A stretch of 64,000 bases of DNA from Chromobacterium vaccinii (GCF_000971335.1 NZ_JZJL01000010.1:55602-119601), one strand, 5' to 3'; counted from the stretch's first letter, positions 8,442 to 17,789 are shown. A program made the numbers and translations. Notes: a model not told the origin generated them from the letters alone.

Positions 8442-9929
8442 ATGGCCCGCAGTCACGCCGAATGGAAGCAACTTGCAGCAGAACTGAAGATTGAAGGCCG
8501 CGCCTTCGTGAATGGCGAGTACCGCGACGCCGCCGAGGGCAAGCGCTTCGATTGCGTCAACCCCGCCAACGGCGCCAAGCTGGCCGAGATCGCCCACTGC
8601 GGCGAAGCCGACGTGGAAGCCGCGGTCAAGGCAGCGCGCCGCGCGTTCGAGTCCGGCGTCTGGTCCGAACTCGCGCCGCTCAAGCGCGCCGCCGTGCTCA
8701 AGCGCTTCGCCGCGCTGATTCGCGAGCACGCCGATGAACTGTCGCTGCTGGAAACGCTGGACGCCGGCAAGCCCATCGGCGACACCACCGCCGTCGACGT
8801 GCCGGCCTCCGCCTACTGCGTGGAATGGTTCGCCGAGGCGATAGACAAGGTGGGCGGCGAAGTCGTGCCGGTCGATCCCAAGCTGGTCGGCCTGGTGACC
8901 CGCGAGCCGATAGGCGTGGTGGCCGCGGTGGTGCCGTGGAACTTCCCCATCCTGATGGCGAGCTGGAAATTCGGCCCGGCGCTGGCCGCCGGCAACGCCG
9001 TCATCGTCAAGCCGTCGGAAAAATCGCCGCTGACCGCGATCCGCGTCGCCGCGCTGGCCAAAGCGGCCGGCATCCCGGACGGCATCTTCCAGGTGCTGCC
9101 CGGCGCCGGCGACGTCGGCCGCCTGCTGGCGCTGCACATGGACGTGGACTGCGTCGCCTTCACCGGCTCCACCAATGTGGGCAAATTGATCGCCGGCTAC
9201 GCCGCCCAGTCCAATCTCAAGCGGGCGTGGCTGGAGCTGGGCGGCAAGTCGCCCAACATCATCCTGCCGGACTGCCCGGACCTGGCTCGCGCCGCGCGCT
9301 CCGCCGCCAGCGGCATCTTCTACAATATGGGCGAGGTCTGCACCGCCGGCTCCCGCGTGCTGGTGCACAAGGACATCAAGGAACGCTTCCTCGAGGAGTT
9401 CAAGAAGGCCGCCGCCGGCTTCTTCCCCGGCGACCCGCTCGATCCGGCCACCAGCATGGGCGCCATCGTCGACGAGATCCAGTACCGCAAGGTGCTGAAC
9501 TACATCGACAAAGGCCTGAGCGAAGGCGCCAACCTGCTCTTGGGCGGCAAGGCCGTGCACACCGACAAGGGCCTTTTCATCGAGCCCACCGCCTTCGACT
9601 GCCCGAGCGACGACCTGACCATCTGCCGCGAGGAGATCTTCGGACCGGTGCTGTCGGTGATCACCTTCAGCGAGCTGGACGACGCCATCCGCATCGCCAA
9701 CGACACCGCCTACGGCCTGGCGGCCGCGGTGTGGACCTCCAACGTCAGCACCGCCCACCAAGTGTCGCGCCGCCTGCGCGCCGGCACCGTGTGGGTGAAC
9801 TGCTATGACGAGGGCGGCGACATGAACTTCCCCTTCGGCGGCTACAAGCAGTCCGGCAACGGCCGCGACAAATCGCTGCACGCGCTGGAGAAATACACCG
9901 AGCTGAAGAGCACGCTGATCAAGCTGTAA
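8442..9929 (+). CDS. puuC: Gamma-glutamyl-gamma-aminobutyraldehyde dehydrogenase
   Basis: 495 residues, an aldehyde dehydrogenase of standard length. The catalytic glutamate is about E265 in LELGGKSPNI and the catalytic cysteine is C300 in GEVCTAGSR. VPWNFPI and the NAD-binding FTGSTNVGK are present. In this locus it should oxidise the aldehyde formed by oxidation or transamination of putrescine or gamma-glutamylputrescine. GAGGAG precedes the ATG. No PuuB-type oxidase gene is present, so the omega-transaminase probably supplies the deamination step. Confidence 0.9.
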   Translation: MARSHAEWKQLAAELKIEGRAFVNGEYRDAAEGKRFDCVNPANGAKLAEIAHCGEADVEAAVKAARRAFESGVWSELAPLKRAAVLKRFAALIREHADELSLLETLDAGKPIGDTTAVDVPASAYCVEWFAEAIDKVGGEVVPVDPKLVGLVTREPIGVVAAVVPWNFPILMASWKFGPALAAGNAVIVKPSEKSPLTAIRVAALAKAAGIPDGIFQVLPGAGDVGRLLALHMDVDCVAFTGSTNVGKLIAGYAAQSNLKRAWLELGGKSPNIILPDCPDLARAARSAASGIFYNMGEVCTAGSRVLVHKDIKERFLEEFKKAAAGFFPGDPLDPATSMGAIVDEIQYRKVLNYIDKGLSEGANLLLGGKAVHTDKGLFIEPTAFDCPSDDLTICREEIFGPVLSVITFSELDDAIRIANDTAYGLAAAVWTSNVSTAHQVSRRLRAGTVWVNCYDEGGDMNFPFGGYKQSGNGRDKSLHALEKYTELKSTLIKL

Positions 9930-9935
9930 CCCTCC

Positions 9936-9964
9936 GCGCCGGCCGGACTCAGTTCCGGCCGGCG
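9936..9964. other. Large GC hairpin after puuC
   Basis: GCCGGCCGGA and TCCGGCCGGC form a near-perfect stem around a five-base loop just after the puuC stop. No T tract follows, so it may be a factor-dependent termination or RNA 3'-end stabilising structure. Confidence 0.4.
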
Positions 9965-10170
9965 GCCTGTCCCGCCCGCGCCGGATGGCGCCCTCCCCAA
10001 GCCGGCCGCATCCCATCGCGGAGCATCCGCCTCGCCCGTTTTCCCGCTTAGCCCGTCCCAAAGCCGCCGCGCCAGGCTCGACAAGCGCCCTTGCCGCCTC
10101 CAGCCGGGGGTAGCAGCCGCCGGCAGCGCGGCTATGATTGAAATCAAAGACTTCCGGATGGCGCGTTAGC

Positions 10171-10977
10171 ATGCAGCGAATCAACAGACTTGCCCTTGTC
10201 GGCCTGCTATGGCTGACGTCCTTTGCCCATGCGGCGGAAAGCAATCCCGCCTGCCCCTCCGGACCGCTAAAAGTGGGATTTTACGAATATGGCCTGGCCT
10301 ACCACGATGGACGAGGCTACGACGTGGACCTGATACGCGAAATCGCGCGCCGCCTGCGCTGCCCCATCGCCAACGAAAGCGTCTTTCCATGGATCCGGAC
10401 CCTCAAGCTGCTGCAAATCGGCGAAATCGACATCGCCACTTCCGCCACCCCCACGCCGGACCGCCTCCAATACGCCTGGATCTACACTTACAAACACAGC
10501 AAAAGCATGGTGCTGCTGCGCGCGGAAGTGCAGGCCCGCACGCTGGCCGCCTTGCCCAGCGATCCTAAACTCCGATGGGGCGTGATCCGTGGCTGGAAAT
10601 TCAGCCCGATGCAGGACCAGCTGCTGTCCGAGCTGGCGAAGAGAAACAAGGTGGTGACGGCCATCGATGAAAATGATCTGTACAAAATGCTGACTACAGG
10701 CGTGATCACCGGCGCGCTTGCGCATCCGACCAGTTATGACGACTGGCTTCAAGCCCCCAGCATCCGCAAGCAAGTCGTCGTGCTGGATCTGTTTCCCGAT
10801 GTCGAAGCGACTGCCGGCGGCGTGGCGCTCAGCAAAAAACGGTTTCCTGAGTCGGCGGCCGAACTCTGGCATGCGGAACTGAAAAAAATGTACCGCGACG
10901 GAAGCCTGCGCGAGATATTCCGCCGTTTCCTGAGCGAGGAAACCACAGACTACCTGCTGCGCGCGCCGGTTCTCTGA
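10171..10977 (+). CDS. Periplasmic solute-binding protein, paralogue 1 of 3
   Basis: 268 residues from the ATG at 10171, preferred because it begins a clear signal peptide (MQRINRLALVGLLWLTSFAHA). The mature part is a family-3-like (amino-acid type) substrate-binding domain opening with PLKVGFYEYGLAYHDGRGYDVD. Two cysteines, in NPACPSG and RRLRCPI, recur in all three paralogues and probably form a disulfide. No permease or ATPase gene is adjacent. The ligand is unknown; such orphan proteins can also act as sensors or deliver to distant transporters. Confidence 0.85.
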   Translation: MQRINRLALVGLLWLTSFAHAAESNPACPSGPLKVGFYEYGLAYHDGRGYDVDLIREIARRLRCPIANESVFPWIRTLKLLQIGEIDIATSATPTPDRLQYAWIYTYKHSKSMVLLRAEVQARTLAALPSDPKLRWGVIRGWKFSPMQDQLLSELAKRNKVVTAIDENDLYKMLTTGVITGALAHPTSYDDWLQAPSIRKQVVVLDLFPDVEATAGGVALSKKRFPESAAELWHAELKKMYRDGSLREIFRRFLSEETTDYLLRAPVL

Positions 10978-11082
10978 CGATGGCCAAGCCGTCCACGCCC
11001 AGGCCTGCGGCGGCGATGAAAACCGGTGTGTCAGCGATATGCCCAGGGGAAGAAGAAGCAATATTCAGAGGTGACATACGAA

Positions 11083-11880
11083 ATGCGGCGAAACATTCCA
11101 CCCTTGCTTGCCCTGCTGCTCTCCGCGACCAGCCTGGCCGCGGCCAATCCTGCCTGCCCCAACGGTCCGCTCAAGATCGGCTACTACAAGATCGGCGCCG
11201 CTTACCGCGACGGCAAGGGCTATGATGTGGACATGGTCAGGGAGCTGTCCCGCCGGCTGGGTTGCCCCATCGCCAGCGAGACCGAATTGCCCCGGCTGCG
11301 CGCGCTGAAAATGCTGTCCAGCGGGCAGATAGACGTCAGCCCCTCCACTTTGGCCTCGCCGGACCGGTTGCAATACTCATGGATTTACCAATACAACCAC
11401 ACCAAGAACATGGTGCTGCTGAACCCGGCCGTCCAGGCCAGAACCTTGGCCGCGCTGCGCGAAGACCCGGCGCTGCGCTGGGGCGCGATACGCGGCTACC
11501 ACCACGGCCCCTCGCAAGACAAGCTGCTGGAAGAACTGAACGCCCGGCGCAAGGTGGTGATCGCCGCCGACGAGGACGATCTGTACAAGATGCTGGGCAG
11601 CGGCGTGGTCACCGCGGTTTTCGCCCAGCCTTTCAGCTACGGACGCTGGCTGCGCGAGTTGCCCAACGCCAACCAGATCGTGGTGCTGGACCTGTATCCG
11701 GAAACCGACATGATCGCCAGCGGCCTGGCGCTGAGCAAGGCGCGGTTCAGCCGCGCCGCCGCCGAGAAATGGCATCAAGAGCTGCTGAAGATGTATCAGG
11801 ACGGCAGCCTGTACGACATCCTGCGCCGCTATCTGAATGAGAGCGCCGCCAAACAGATGATGCAGAAGCCGCTGGAATGA
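11083..11880 (+). CDS. Periplasmic solute-binding protein, paralogue 2 of 3
   Basis: 265 residues with a signal peptide (MRRNIPPLLALLLSATSLAAA) starting at 11083, with AGAGGTG upstream. Same fold and cysteine pair as paralogue 1, and closely similar over the whole length, including GKGYDVDMVRELSRRLGCPI and the DDLYKMLGSGVVT region. A 105-bp gap separates it from paralogue 1. Its stop overlaps the next start (ATGA), so paralogues 2 and 3 are translationally coupled. Confidence 0.85.
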   Translation: MRRNIPPLLALLLSATSLAAANPACPNGPLKIGYYKIGAAYRDGKGYDVDMVRELSRRLGCPIASETELPRLRALKMLSSGQIDVSPSTLASPDRLQYSWIYQYNHTKNMVLLNPAVQARTLAALREDPALRWGAIRGYHHGPSQDKLLEELNARRKVVIAADEDDLYKMLGSGVVTAVFAQPFSYGRWLRELPNANQIVVLDLYPETDMIASGLALSKARFSRAAAEKWHQELLKMYQDGSLYDILRRYLNESAAKQMMQKPLE

Positions 11881-12689
11881 CACGCAAACTCTCCCCGCAG
11901 CGCCTGGCCGGCTGGCTGACTCCGCTCCTCCTGTCCCTGGCCGCGCAGGCCGGCAACCCCGCTTGTCCGCAGGGCCCGCTGGCCATCGCCTACTACGACT
12001 TCGGCGTCGCCTACCACCAGGGAAAGGGCTACGATGTCGACCTGGTGCGCGAGCTGGCTCGGCGGCTTGATTGCCCGATCCGCACGGAGACGGACTACCC
12101 GCGCATCCGCGCGCTCAAGCAACTGGAAATCGGACTGGCCGATATCGGCTCCTCCACCTTGATCACGCCGGAACGCCAGCGCTATCTGTGGCTGTATCCC
12201 TACAACCACAGCAAGAACATGGTGCTGCTGCCGCGCGCCAGCCGGGCCGATTCGCTGGACGACCTGCTCAAGTCCTCCTCCCTGCGCTGGGGAGTGATAC
12301 GCGGCTATCGCCACAGCCCCGCCCAGGATCGGCTGCTGAACGACCTCGCCCAGCAACACAAGCTGGTGATCGCGGAAAGCGAAGACGACCTGTATCGCAT
12401 GCTGATCAACGGTTTGGTGGATGTCGTTCTCGCACACCCCATCAGCTACGATCCATGGTTTCGCGCCCACCGCGCCGAACAACTGATCAACGCGCGCGAC
12501 TTCTTCCCCGACGCCGACACCATCTCCGGCTCCATCGCGCTGAGCAAGGCGCGTTTCACGCCGGCCGCCGCCGAGCTCTGGCATCAGGAGCTGCGCAAGA
12601 TGTACCGCGACGGCACCTTGCGCGCGATCCTGCGCCGCTACTTGAGCGAAGCCAGCGCGGATCAAGTGCTGAAGCTGCCGCTGGAATGA
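11877..12689 (+). CDS. Periplasmic solute-binding protein, paralogue 3 of 3
   Basis: 270 residues with signal peptide (LAGWLTPLLLSLAAQA) and the same domain as its two upstream neighbours (GKGYDVDLVRELARRLDCPI). The ATG overlaps the preceding stop by four bases. The C-terminal pattern LRKMYRDGTLRAILRRYLSE is shared by all three. It is the last gene before a strong terminator. The set arose by tandem duplication; the ligands may have diverged. Confidence 0.85.
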   Translation: MTRKLSPQRLAGWLTPLLLSLAAQAGNPACPQGPLAIAYYDFGVAYHQGKGYDVDLVRELARRLDCPIRTETDYPRIRALKQLEIGLADIGSSTLITPERQRYLWLYPYNHSKNMVLLPRASRADSLDDLLKSSSLRWGVIRGYRHSPAQDRLLNDLAQQHKLVIAESEDDLYRMLINGLVDVVLAHPISYDPWFRAHRAEQLINARDFFPDADTISGSIALSKARFTPAAAELWHQELRKMYRDGTLRAILRRYLSEASADQVLKLPLE

Positions 12690-12696
12690 CATGGAC

Positions 12697-12731
12697 GCAA
12701 AAAAGCCCGGCTCGAAAGCCGGGCTTTTTCA
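12697..12731. terminator. Bidirectional intrinsic terminator
   Basis: AAAAAAGCCCGGCT pairs with AGCCGGGCTTTTT around CGAA, flanked by A and T runs on both sides. It separates the plus-strand binding-protein genes from minus-strand azoR and can serve both. Confidence 0.9.
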
Positions 12732-12744
12732 TGGCCAGCCGGTA

Positions 12745-13353
12745 TTACAGCGCCAGCTTGGCGATGGCCTCCTTGGCCATGTGAATGGAGGTGGCGCGCT
12801 TGTCCGGCCCCATGTTGACTGCTTCGGCGCGGATGATTTCCACATCGCTGACGCCCAGGAAGCCCAGCACTTTCACCAGATAGTCTTCCTGGAAATCCAT
12901 CAGGCTGCCCTGCTCGCCGCTGTGCACGCCGCCGCGGGCGGACACCAGCACCACTTTCTTGTCCTTCACCAGGCCCACCGGGCCGGTTTCGGTGTACTTG
13001 AAGGTGCGGCCGGCGGCGAACACGCGGTCGATCCAGCTTCTCAGCTGCGTCGGGATGGAGAAGTTGTACATCGGGGCGCCGATGACCAGCACGTCCGCAG
13101 CCAGAAATTCCTCGATCAGCTGGTCGCTCAGCGCGGCCTCGCTGCGCTGGGTCGCGGTCCAATCGGATTCCGGCGCGAAGCGCGCGCCGACGATTTCGCC
13201 GGACAGGTGGGCGATCGGGTTGGCGGCCAGGTCGCGGTAGCTGGTTTCCACGTTGGCGTGGCGCTGGCGCAGGGTGTTGGCGACGACGGCGGACAGTTCG
13301 CGGGTGACGGAGTTGTCTGCCAAGATGCTGGAGTCGAGGTGAAGCAGTTTCAT
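12745..13353 (-). CDS. azoR: FMN-dependent NADH-azoreductase
   Basis: 202 residues, the usual AzoR length. A flavodoxin-like fold begins MKLLHLDSSILADNSVTREL, with the FMN-binding APMYNFSIPTQLRSWIDRV and SARGGVHS loops of the family. The enzyme reduces quinones and azo compounds using NADH and is usually tied to electrophile stress. AAGGA lies eight bases upstream of the ATG. It is divergent from a LysR-type regulator, which most likely controls it. Confidence 0.95.
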   Translation of the reverse strand: MKLLHLDSSILADNSVTRELSAVVANTLRQRHANVETSYRDLAANPIAHLSGEIVGARFAPESDWTATQRSEAALSDQLIEEFLAADVLVIGAPMYNFSIPTQLRSWIDRVFAAGRTFKYTETGPVGLVKDKKVVLVSARGGVHSGEQGSLMDFQEDYLVKVLGFLGVSDVEIIRAEAVNMGPDKRATSIHMAKEAIAKLAL

Positions 13354-13460
13354 GGTCTGGATCCTTCGGGGTTCGATTGCGATGAGTGGATGATAGATAT
13401 CCAGAACAATCAGGACTAGACTGTTAAAATCGGAAACATTGTTCCATCAGTGAGACAATC

Positions 13461-14402
13461 ATGCAGGACCTGAACGATCTCCTGTACTTCGCCAAAGTCG
13501 TCGAGCACGGCGGCTTCATGGCCGCCGGACGCGCGCTGGGCATTCCCAAGTCCAAACTGTCCCGCCGCGTGGCCGAGCTGGAAACGAGGCTGGGCGTGCG
13601 CCTGCTGCAGCGGACCACGCGCCGGCTGTCGCTGACCGAGATCGGCGGCCAGTACTACCAGCACTGCCAGGCGATGCTGGCCGAGGCCGAGGCCGCCGAC
13701 GAGGCGGTGCTGCACAGCAGCGCCGAGCCGCGCGGCCTGATCCGCGTCAGTTGCCCGGAGCTGCTGTCCAAGACCATGCTCAGCGCAGTATTGCCGCGCT
13801 TTCTGGCGCTCCACCCGCAGGTGCGGGTGATCCTCGACGCCACCAACCGCCGCGTCGACCTGATAGAAGAAGGCGTGGACGTGGCGATCCGGGTGCGCAA
13901 CGTGATTGAGGACAGCGCCAGCCTGGTGGTGCGCCGGCTGGGCAGAAGCCGGGTGATCCTGGTGGCCAGCCCGGCCTTCCTGGAAAGCCACGGCGAGCCG
14001 AAAACGCCGGAACGGCTGGCCTCCCTGCCCGCGCTGGCCATGAGCCGGCCAGACGGCCGCGGCCAATGGGTGCTGCTGGACAATGTCGGCCAGAGCTACA
14101 CCATCCACCTGGACGCGCCCAGACTGATGACCGACGACATGATCGTGCTGCTGGAAGCCGCCATCGCCGGCATCGGCGTCGCCGCGCTGCCCGCCAACGT
14201 TTGCCACCAGGCGCTGGCGGACGGACGGCTGCGGCACATCCTGCCGCAGTACGACTTTCCCTGGGGCATCCTGCACGCCGCCTTCCCCACCCGCCGCGGA
14301 CTGTCGCCTGCGGTGCGCGCCTTCATCGACTTCGTCTCGGAACAGCTGATCAGCGAGGAAATGGCCGGCGACTGGCAGCGCGCGGACATCCGCCCGGCAT
14401 GA
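13461..14402 (+). CDS. LysR-family transcriptional regulator
   Basis: 313 residues. An N-terminal winged helix-turn-helix at about 1-60 (FMAAGRALGIPKSKLSRRVAELE) is followed by a PBP-like effector-binding domain. The protein resembles the AaeR/DsvA-type subgroup that often sits divergent to flavin reductases. The 107-bp gap to azoR should carry the shared operator. Effector unknown; quinone or electrophile sensing is an inference from the neighbour. Confidence 0.9.
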   Translation: MQDLNDLLYFAKVVEHGGFMAAGRALGIPKSKLSRRVAELETRLGVRLLQRTTRRLSLTEIGGQYYQHCQAMLAEAEAADEAVLHSSAEPRGLIRVSCPELLSKTMLSAVLPRFLALHPQVRVILDATNRRVDLIEEGVDVAIRVRNVIEDSASLVVRRLGRSRVILVASPAFLESHGEPKTPERLASLPALAMSRPDGRGQWVLLDNVGQSYTIHLDAPRLMTDDMIVLLEAAIAGIGVAALPANVCHQALADGRLRHILPQYDFPWGILHAAFPTRRGLSPAVRAFIDFVSEQLISEEMAGDWQRADIRPA

Positions 14403-14433
14403 CAATTGCTTCACCCCCGGTTTCCCGCACCCG

Positions 14434-14997
14434 ATGGTTGAAGACATGTTCACGCTGCGCCCGCTGGCCGAAACCGACTCCCTGGAACAACTGACCGAGC
14501 TGCTGCACCGCGCCTACGCCCAACTGGCCGCGATGGGCCTGCGCTACACCGCGGTGGACCAAAGCGTGGCCGTGACCCGCCGTCGCATCGCCAGCGGCCA
14601 CTGCCTGCTGGCATGGCGCGGGAATGAGCTGGCCGGCACCATCACGGTGCATCATCCGCAACCGGCCTCGCCCTGCCCGCAATTCCGCCAGCCGGACGGA
14701 GCGGTGCTGATGCAGTTCGGCGTCGATCCCGCCTGGCAAGGCTGCTGTCTAGGTTCGCAGCTGATGGATGCCGCAGAGGCCTGGGCCCGCAGCCAGGGCT
14801 ATCTTCGCATCCGCCTGGACACCGCCCAGCCCGCCTCCCATCTGGTGGAACGCTACGGCAAGCGCGGCTACCGCGTCGAGGCGCCGCTGCAATGGCCGGA
14901 CAAAGCCTACGCCAGCGTGGTGATGGTCAAGGAACTGGAAAAGGAACTGGAAGCGGCCGCCGCGACTCGAACCTCTGTTTGCGCTGCAACAAATTGA
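14434..14997 (+). CDS. GNAT-family N-acetyltransferase
   Basis: 187 residues with a single GNAT domain. The acetyl-CoA-binding motif A is seen as LMQFGVDPAWQGCCLGSQLMDAAE, with the C-terminal LVERYGKRGYRV typical of the fold. It follows the LysR gene by 31 bp. The start could instead be the ATG at 14446, four codons in, because neither has a strong Shine-Dalgarno. Substrate unknown. Confidence 0.8.
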   Translation: MVEDMFTLRPLAETDSLEQLTELLHRAYAQLAAMGLRYTAVDQSVAVTRRRIASGHCLLAWRGNELAGTITVHHPQPASPCPQFRQPDGAVLMQFGVDPAWQGCCLGSQLMDAAEAWARSQGYLRIRLDTAQPASHLVERYGKRGYRVEAPLQWPDKAYASVVMVKELEKELEAAAATRTSVCAATN

Positions 14998-15129
14998 TGG
15001 CTGCGCGCCACATATCGGCGCCAGACCATTCGCATTTATTGCATCGCAGCAGATAACGAGTACAGTGACGGCCATGGCTCGCGATGAGCCGTCGCGTCTT
15101 TTCCTACCGTTCAAGAACAAGGGGTTGCA

Positions 15130-17724
15130 ATGTGGTCAACTGCTGCAGTTCAAGGCGGGAAGTTCCCGTTCCCTCAACCGTTGTTTGATTACTGGCTGGA
15201 CGCCTGCCAGCGCGGAATCCTGTATTGGGACACGCTGTACCGCCGCGGCGAAGCCTACCTGGAGCACTGCGAAAGCGGCAAACCGCCGGTGCTGGTTTTC
15301 GACTACCGCATCATCATGGACGCCCGCGAGCTGCCCGATCCGGCCAACTACGCGCTGGCGGCGATCCAGCCGCCGTCTAACTGCCCGCCCACCGATCCCG
15401 CCAAACGCCCCTTCGTCGTCATCGACCCCCGCGCCGGCCATGGGCCGGGCATCGGCGGCTTCAAGATGGACAGCGAGATCGGCATCGCGCTGCAACAGGG
15501 CCATCCCTGCTATTTCGTGATGTTCTTCCCCCAGCCGGTGCCGGGCCAGACCATAGAAAGCGTGGCCAAGGCCGAAGGACACTTCCTCAAGCGCGTCAAC
15601 GAGCTGCACCCGGACAGCGACGGCAAGCCCTTCGTGATCGGCAACTGCCAGGGCGGCTGGGCGTTGGCGATGCTGGCGTCGGTGGCGCCGGAGCTGGTCG
15701 GCCCCATCCTGCTGGCCGGCTCGCCGCTGTCGTACTGGGCCGGCGTGCGCGGCAAGAATCCGATGCGCTATGCCGGCGGCCTGAACGGCGGCACCTGGAC
15801 CGCGTCGCTGGCCGGCGATCTGGGCAATGGCCATTTCGACGGCGCCCACCTGGTCGAGAACTTCGAGAAGCTGGATCCGGCCAACACCCTGTGGAAAAAG
15901 TCCTACAACCTGTACGCCAAGATCGACACCGAGCCGCAGCGCTATCTGGACTTCGAGCGCTGGTGGGGCGGCCATTACCTGCTGAACAAGGCGGAAATGG
16001 AGTGGATCACCCAGAAGCTGTTCGTCGGCAACGAGCTGGTCCACGGCAAGATCACCAGCCATGACGGCAAGGCCCGGGTGGACATGCGCAACATCCGCTC
16101 GCCCATCATGGTGTTCGCGTCCTGGGGCGACAACATCACCCCGCCGCAACAGGCGCTGAACTGGATCGCCGATCTCTACGACAACGCCGAGGACATCCGC
16201 AACAACGAACAGACCATCGTCTACTGCCTGCACAACAAGGTGGGCCACCTCGGCATCTTCGTGTCCGCCGGCGTCGCCAACAAGGAACACAGCGAATTCG
16301 CCAGCGCGCTGGACCTGATCGACGTGCTGGCCCCCGGGCTGTACGAGGCCGTCATCGAGGACATCGCGCCGGACGCGCCGGGCCAGGAGTACATCGAGGG
16401 CCGCTACATCATCCGTTTCGAGGCCCGCGACGTGTCCGACATCCTGGCGCTGGACGACGGCCGCGACGACGAGCGCGCTTTCGAAGTGGTGAAGCGGGTA
16501 TCCGAGATCAACCAGGGCCTGTACGACCGCTACGTCTCGCCTACGCTGCGCGCCGCCAGCAACGAGGCTGGCGCCCGCCTGCTGCGCGAGCTGCACCCGG
16601 CCCGGCTGGAACGGACGCTGGTCTCGCCGAAAAACCCGTGGCTGTGGTGGCTGCCGGACCTGGCCGACAAGGTGCGCGCGCAGCGCCGGCCGTTAGCGGC
16701 CGACAATCCGCTGTGGCTGTGGCAGGAACAGGTGTCCGGCTTCATCGTCCAGTCGCTCGACCATTACCGCGATCTGCGCGACGCCGCGCAGGAGCAGCTG
16801 TTCCGCGCGATCTACGAATCGCCGCAGCTGGCCACCCTGGTCGGCGTCGCGCCGGCCGGCGAGTCGCGCAGCCAGGCGCTGACTTGGGAAAGCCGCGAAC
16901 TGGCCCGCCTGAAGCGCGAAGCGCTGGACCCTAGCTTCGAGCAAGGCACGCTGGCAGACGGCTTCGTGCGGCTGCTGCTCTACGTCAGCATCGGCATAGG
17001 CGTGGTGGACGAACGGCCCTTCAACGCCATCCGCCGGGTGATGCGCGACGTGCGCCACGAATACCCGCTGACGCTGATGCAATTGAAGGACATCGTCCGC
17101 CACCAGGTGGCGCTGGTGCGGCTGGACGCGCCGCGCGCGCTGCGCGGCCTGCCCCTGCTGCTGCCGGATGCCCGCCGCCGCCATCAAGCCTGGCTGTTGG
17201 CCCGCGATCTGCTGGCGCTGAACGGTCCCATCCCGGCCGAGCACCAGGAGCGGCTGGACCTGGCGGCCAAGACGCTGGAACTCGACGCCGCCGCCGCGCT
17301 CCGCGCCGCCTCTTCCTCAAAGAGGACTGAAGCGGAGACTGCGGCCGATTCGCCGGTCCTTGCCGAGACCGCCCCCGCCGTTTATCCCTCCGCGGCCAAA
17401 CCCGTCGCCGGCACAGCCGTTTCTGCGAAGGCAGCGACAAGCAAACCCGCCCCGGCGAAACCCGTGCCAGTTGCCAAGCCATCGGCGAAAACCGTCAAAC
17501 CGGCAGCAAGCAAACCGGCCACAGCGAAGCCCTCGCCGGCAGCCAAAACGCTTGGAAAAACCGCCAAGCCCGCGGCGCCGAAGCCAACGTCGGACCAAAG
17601 CAAGCCGATAGCCAAGCCTGCCGCGCGGACAAGCGCTGCGGGAAAGCCTACTGGCAAGGCCAACGGCCAGGCGCCAGGCGCGTCTCCGGCCGCTTCCGCG
17701 CCCGGCAAGCGAGGCAAGGCGTAA
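15130..17724 (+). CDS. DUF3141 protein, PHA-synthase-like alpha/beta hydrolase with Ala/Lys/Pro tail
   Basis: 864 residues. The N-terminal ~450 residues form an alpha/beta-hydrolase domain with a cysteine nucleophile, C173 in GNCQGGWAL, as in polyhydroxyalkanoate synthases rather than serine lipases. D334 in SWGDNITPP and H373 in KVGHLGIF complete a plausible triad. A helical middle region follows. The last ~145 residues (from about 720) are low-complexity Ala-Lys-Pro repeats resembling the histone-like tails of PHA-granule proteins. AAGGGG precedes the start. The family is annotated as DUF3141/poly(3-hydroxyalkanoate) synthetase-like, but the reaction is unproven. Confidence 0.75.
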   Translation: MWSTAAVQGGKFPFPQPLFDYWLDACQRGILYWDTLYRRGEAYLEHCESGKPPVLVFDYRIIMDARELPDPANYALAAIQPPSNCPPTDPAKRPFVVIDPRAGHGPGIGGFKMDSEIGIALQQGHPCYFVMFFPQPVPGQTIESVAKAEGHFLKRVNELHPDSDGKPFVIGNCQGGWALAMLASVAPELVGPILLAGSPLSYWAGVRGKNPMRYAGGLNGGTWTASLAGDLGNGHFDGAHLVENFEKLDPANTLWKKSYNLYAKIDTEPQRYLDFERWWGGHYLLNKAEMEWITQKLFVGNELVHGKITSHDGKARVDMRNIRSPIMVFASWGDNITPPQQALNWIADLYDNAEDIRNNEQTIVYCLHNKVGHLGIFVSAGVANKEHSEFASALDLIDVLAPGLYEAVIEDIAPDAPGQEYIEGRYIIRFEARDVSDILALDDGRDDERAFEVVKRVSEINQGLYDRYVSPTLRAASNEAGARLLRELHPARLERTLVSPKNPWLWWLPDLADKVRAQRRPLAADNPLWLWQEQVSGFIVQSLDHYRDLRDAAQEQLFRAIYESPQLATLVGVAPAGESRSQALTWESRELARLKREALDPSFEQGTLADGFVRLLLYVSIGIGVVDERPFNAIRRVMRDVRHEYPLTLMQLKDIVRHQVALVRLDAPRALRGLPLLLPDARRRHQAWLLARDLLALNGPIPAEHQERLDLAAKTLELDAAAALRAASSSKRTEAETAADSPVLAETAPAVYPSAAKPVAGTAVSAKAATSKPAPAKPVPVAKPSAKTVKPAASKPATAKPSPAAKTLGKTAKPAAPKPTSDQSKPIAKPAARTSAAGKPTGKANGQAPGASPAASAPGKRGKA

Positions 17725-17731
17725 GCCATGC

Positions 17732-17759
17732 GCGGGAACCGGGGCGACTCGGTTCCCGC
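17732..17759. terminator. Hairpin terminating the DUF3141 gene
   Basis: A perfect 10-bp stem, GCGGGAACCG with CGGTTCCCGC, lies eight bases after the DUF3141 stop. The T tract is poor, so it may be a weak or factor-assisted terminator. Confidence 0.5.
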
Positions 17760-17760
17760 A

Positions 17761-17789
17761 TTGACTATTGCAATAGCGAAAGCTAATAT
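17761..17789 (+). promoter_or_regulatory. Sigma-70 promoter for the glycine riboswitch transcript
   Basis: TTGACT at 17761-17766 and TAATAT at 17784-17789 are separated by exactly 17 bp. Transcription would begin near 17796, immediately before the riboswitch. Confidence 0.8.
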
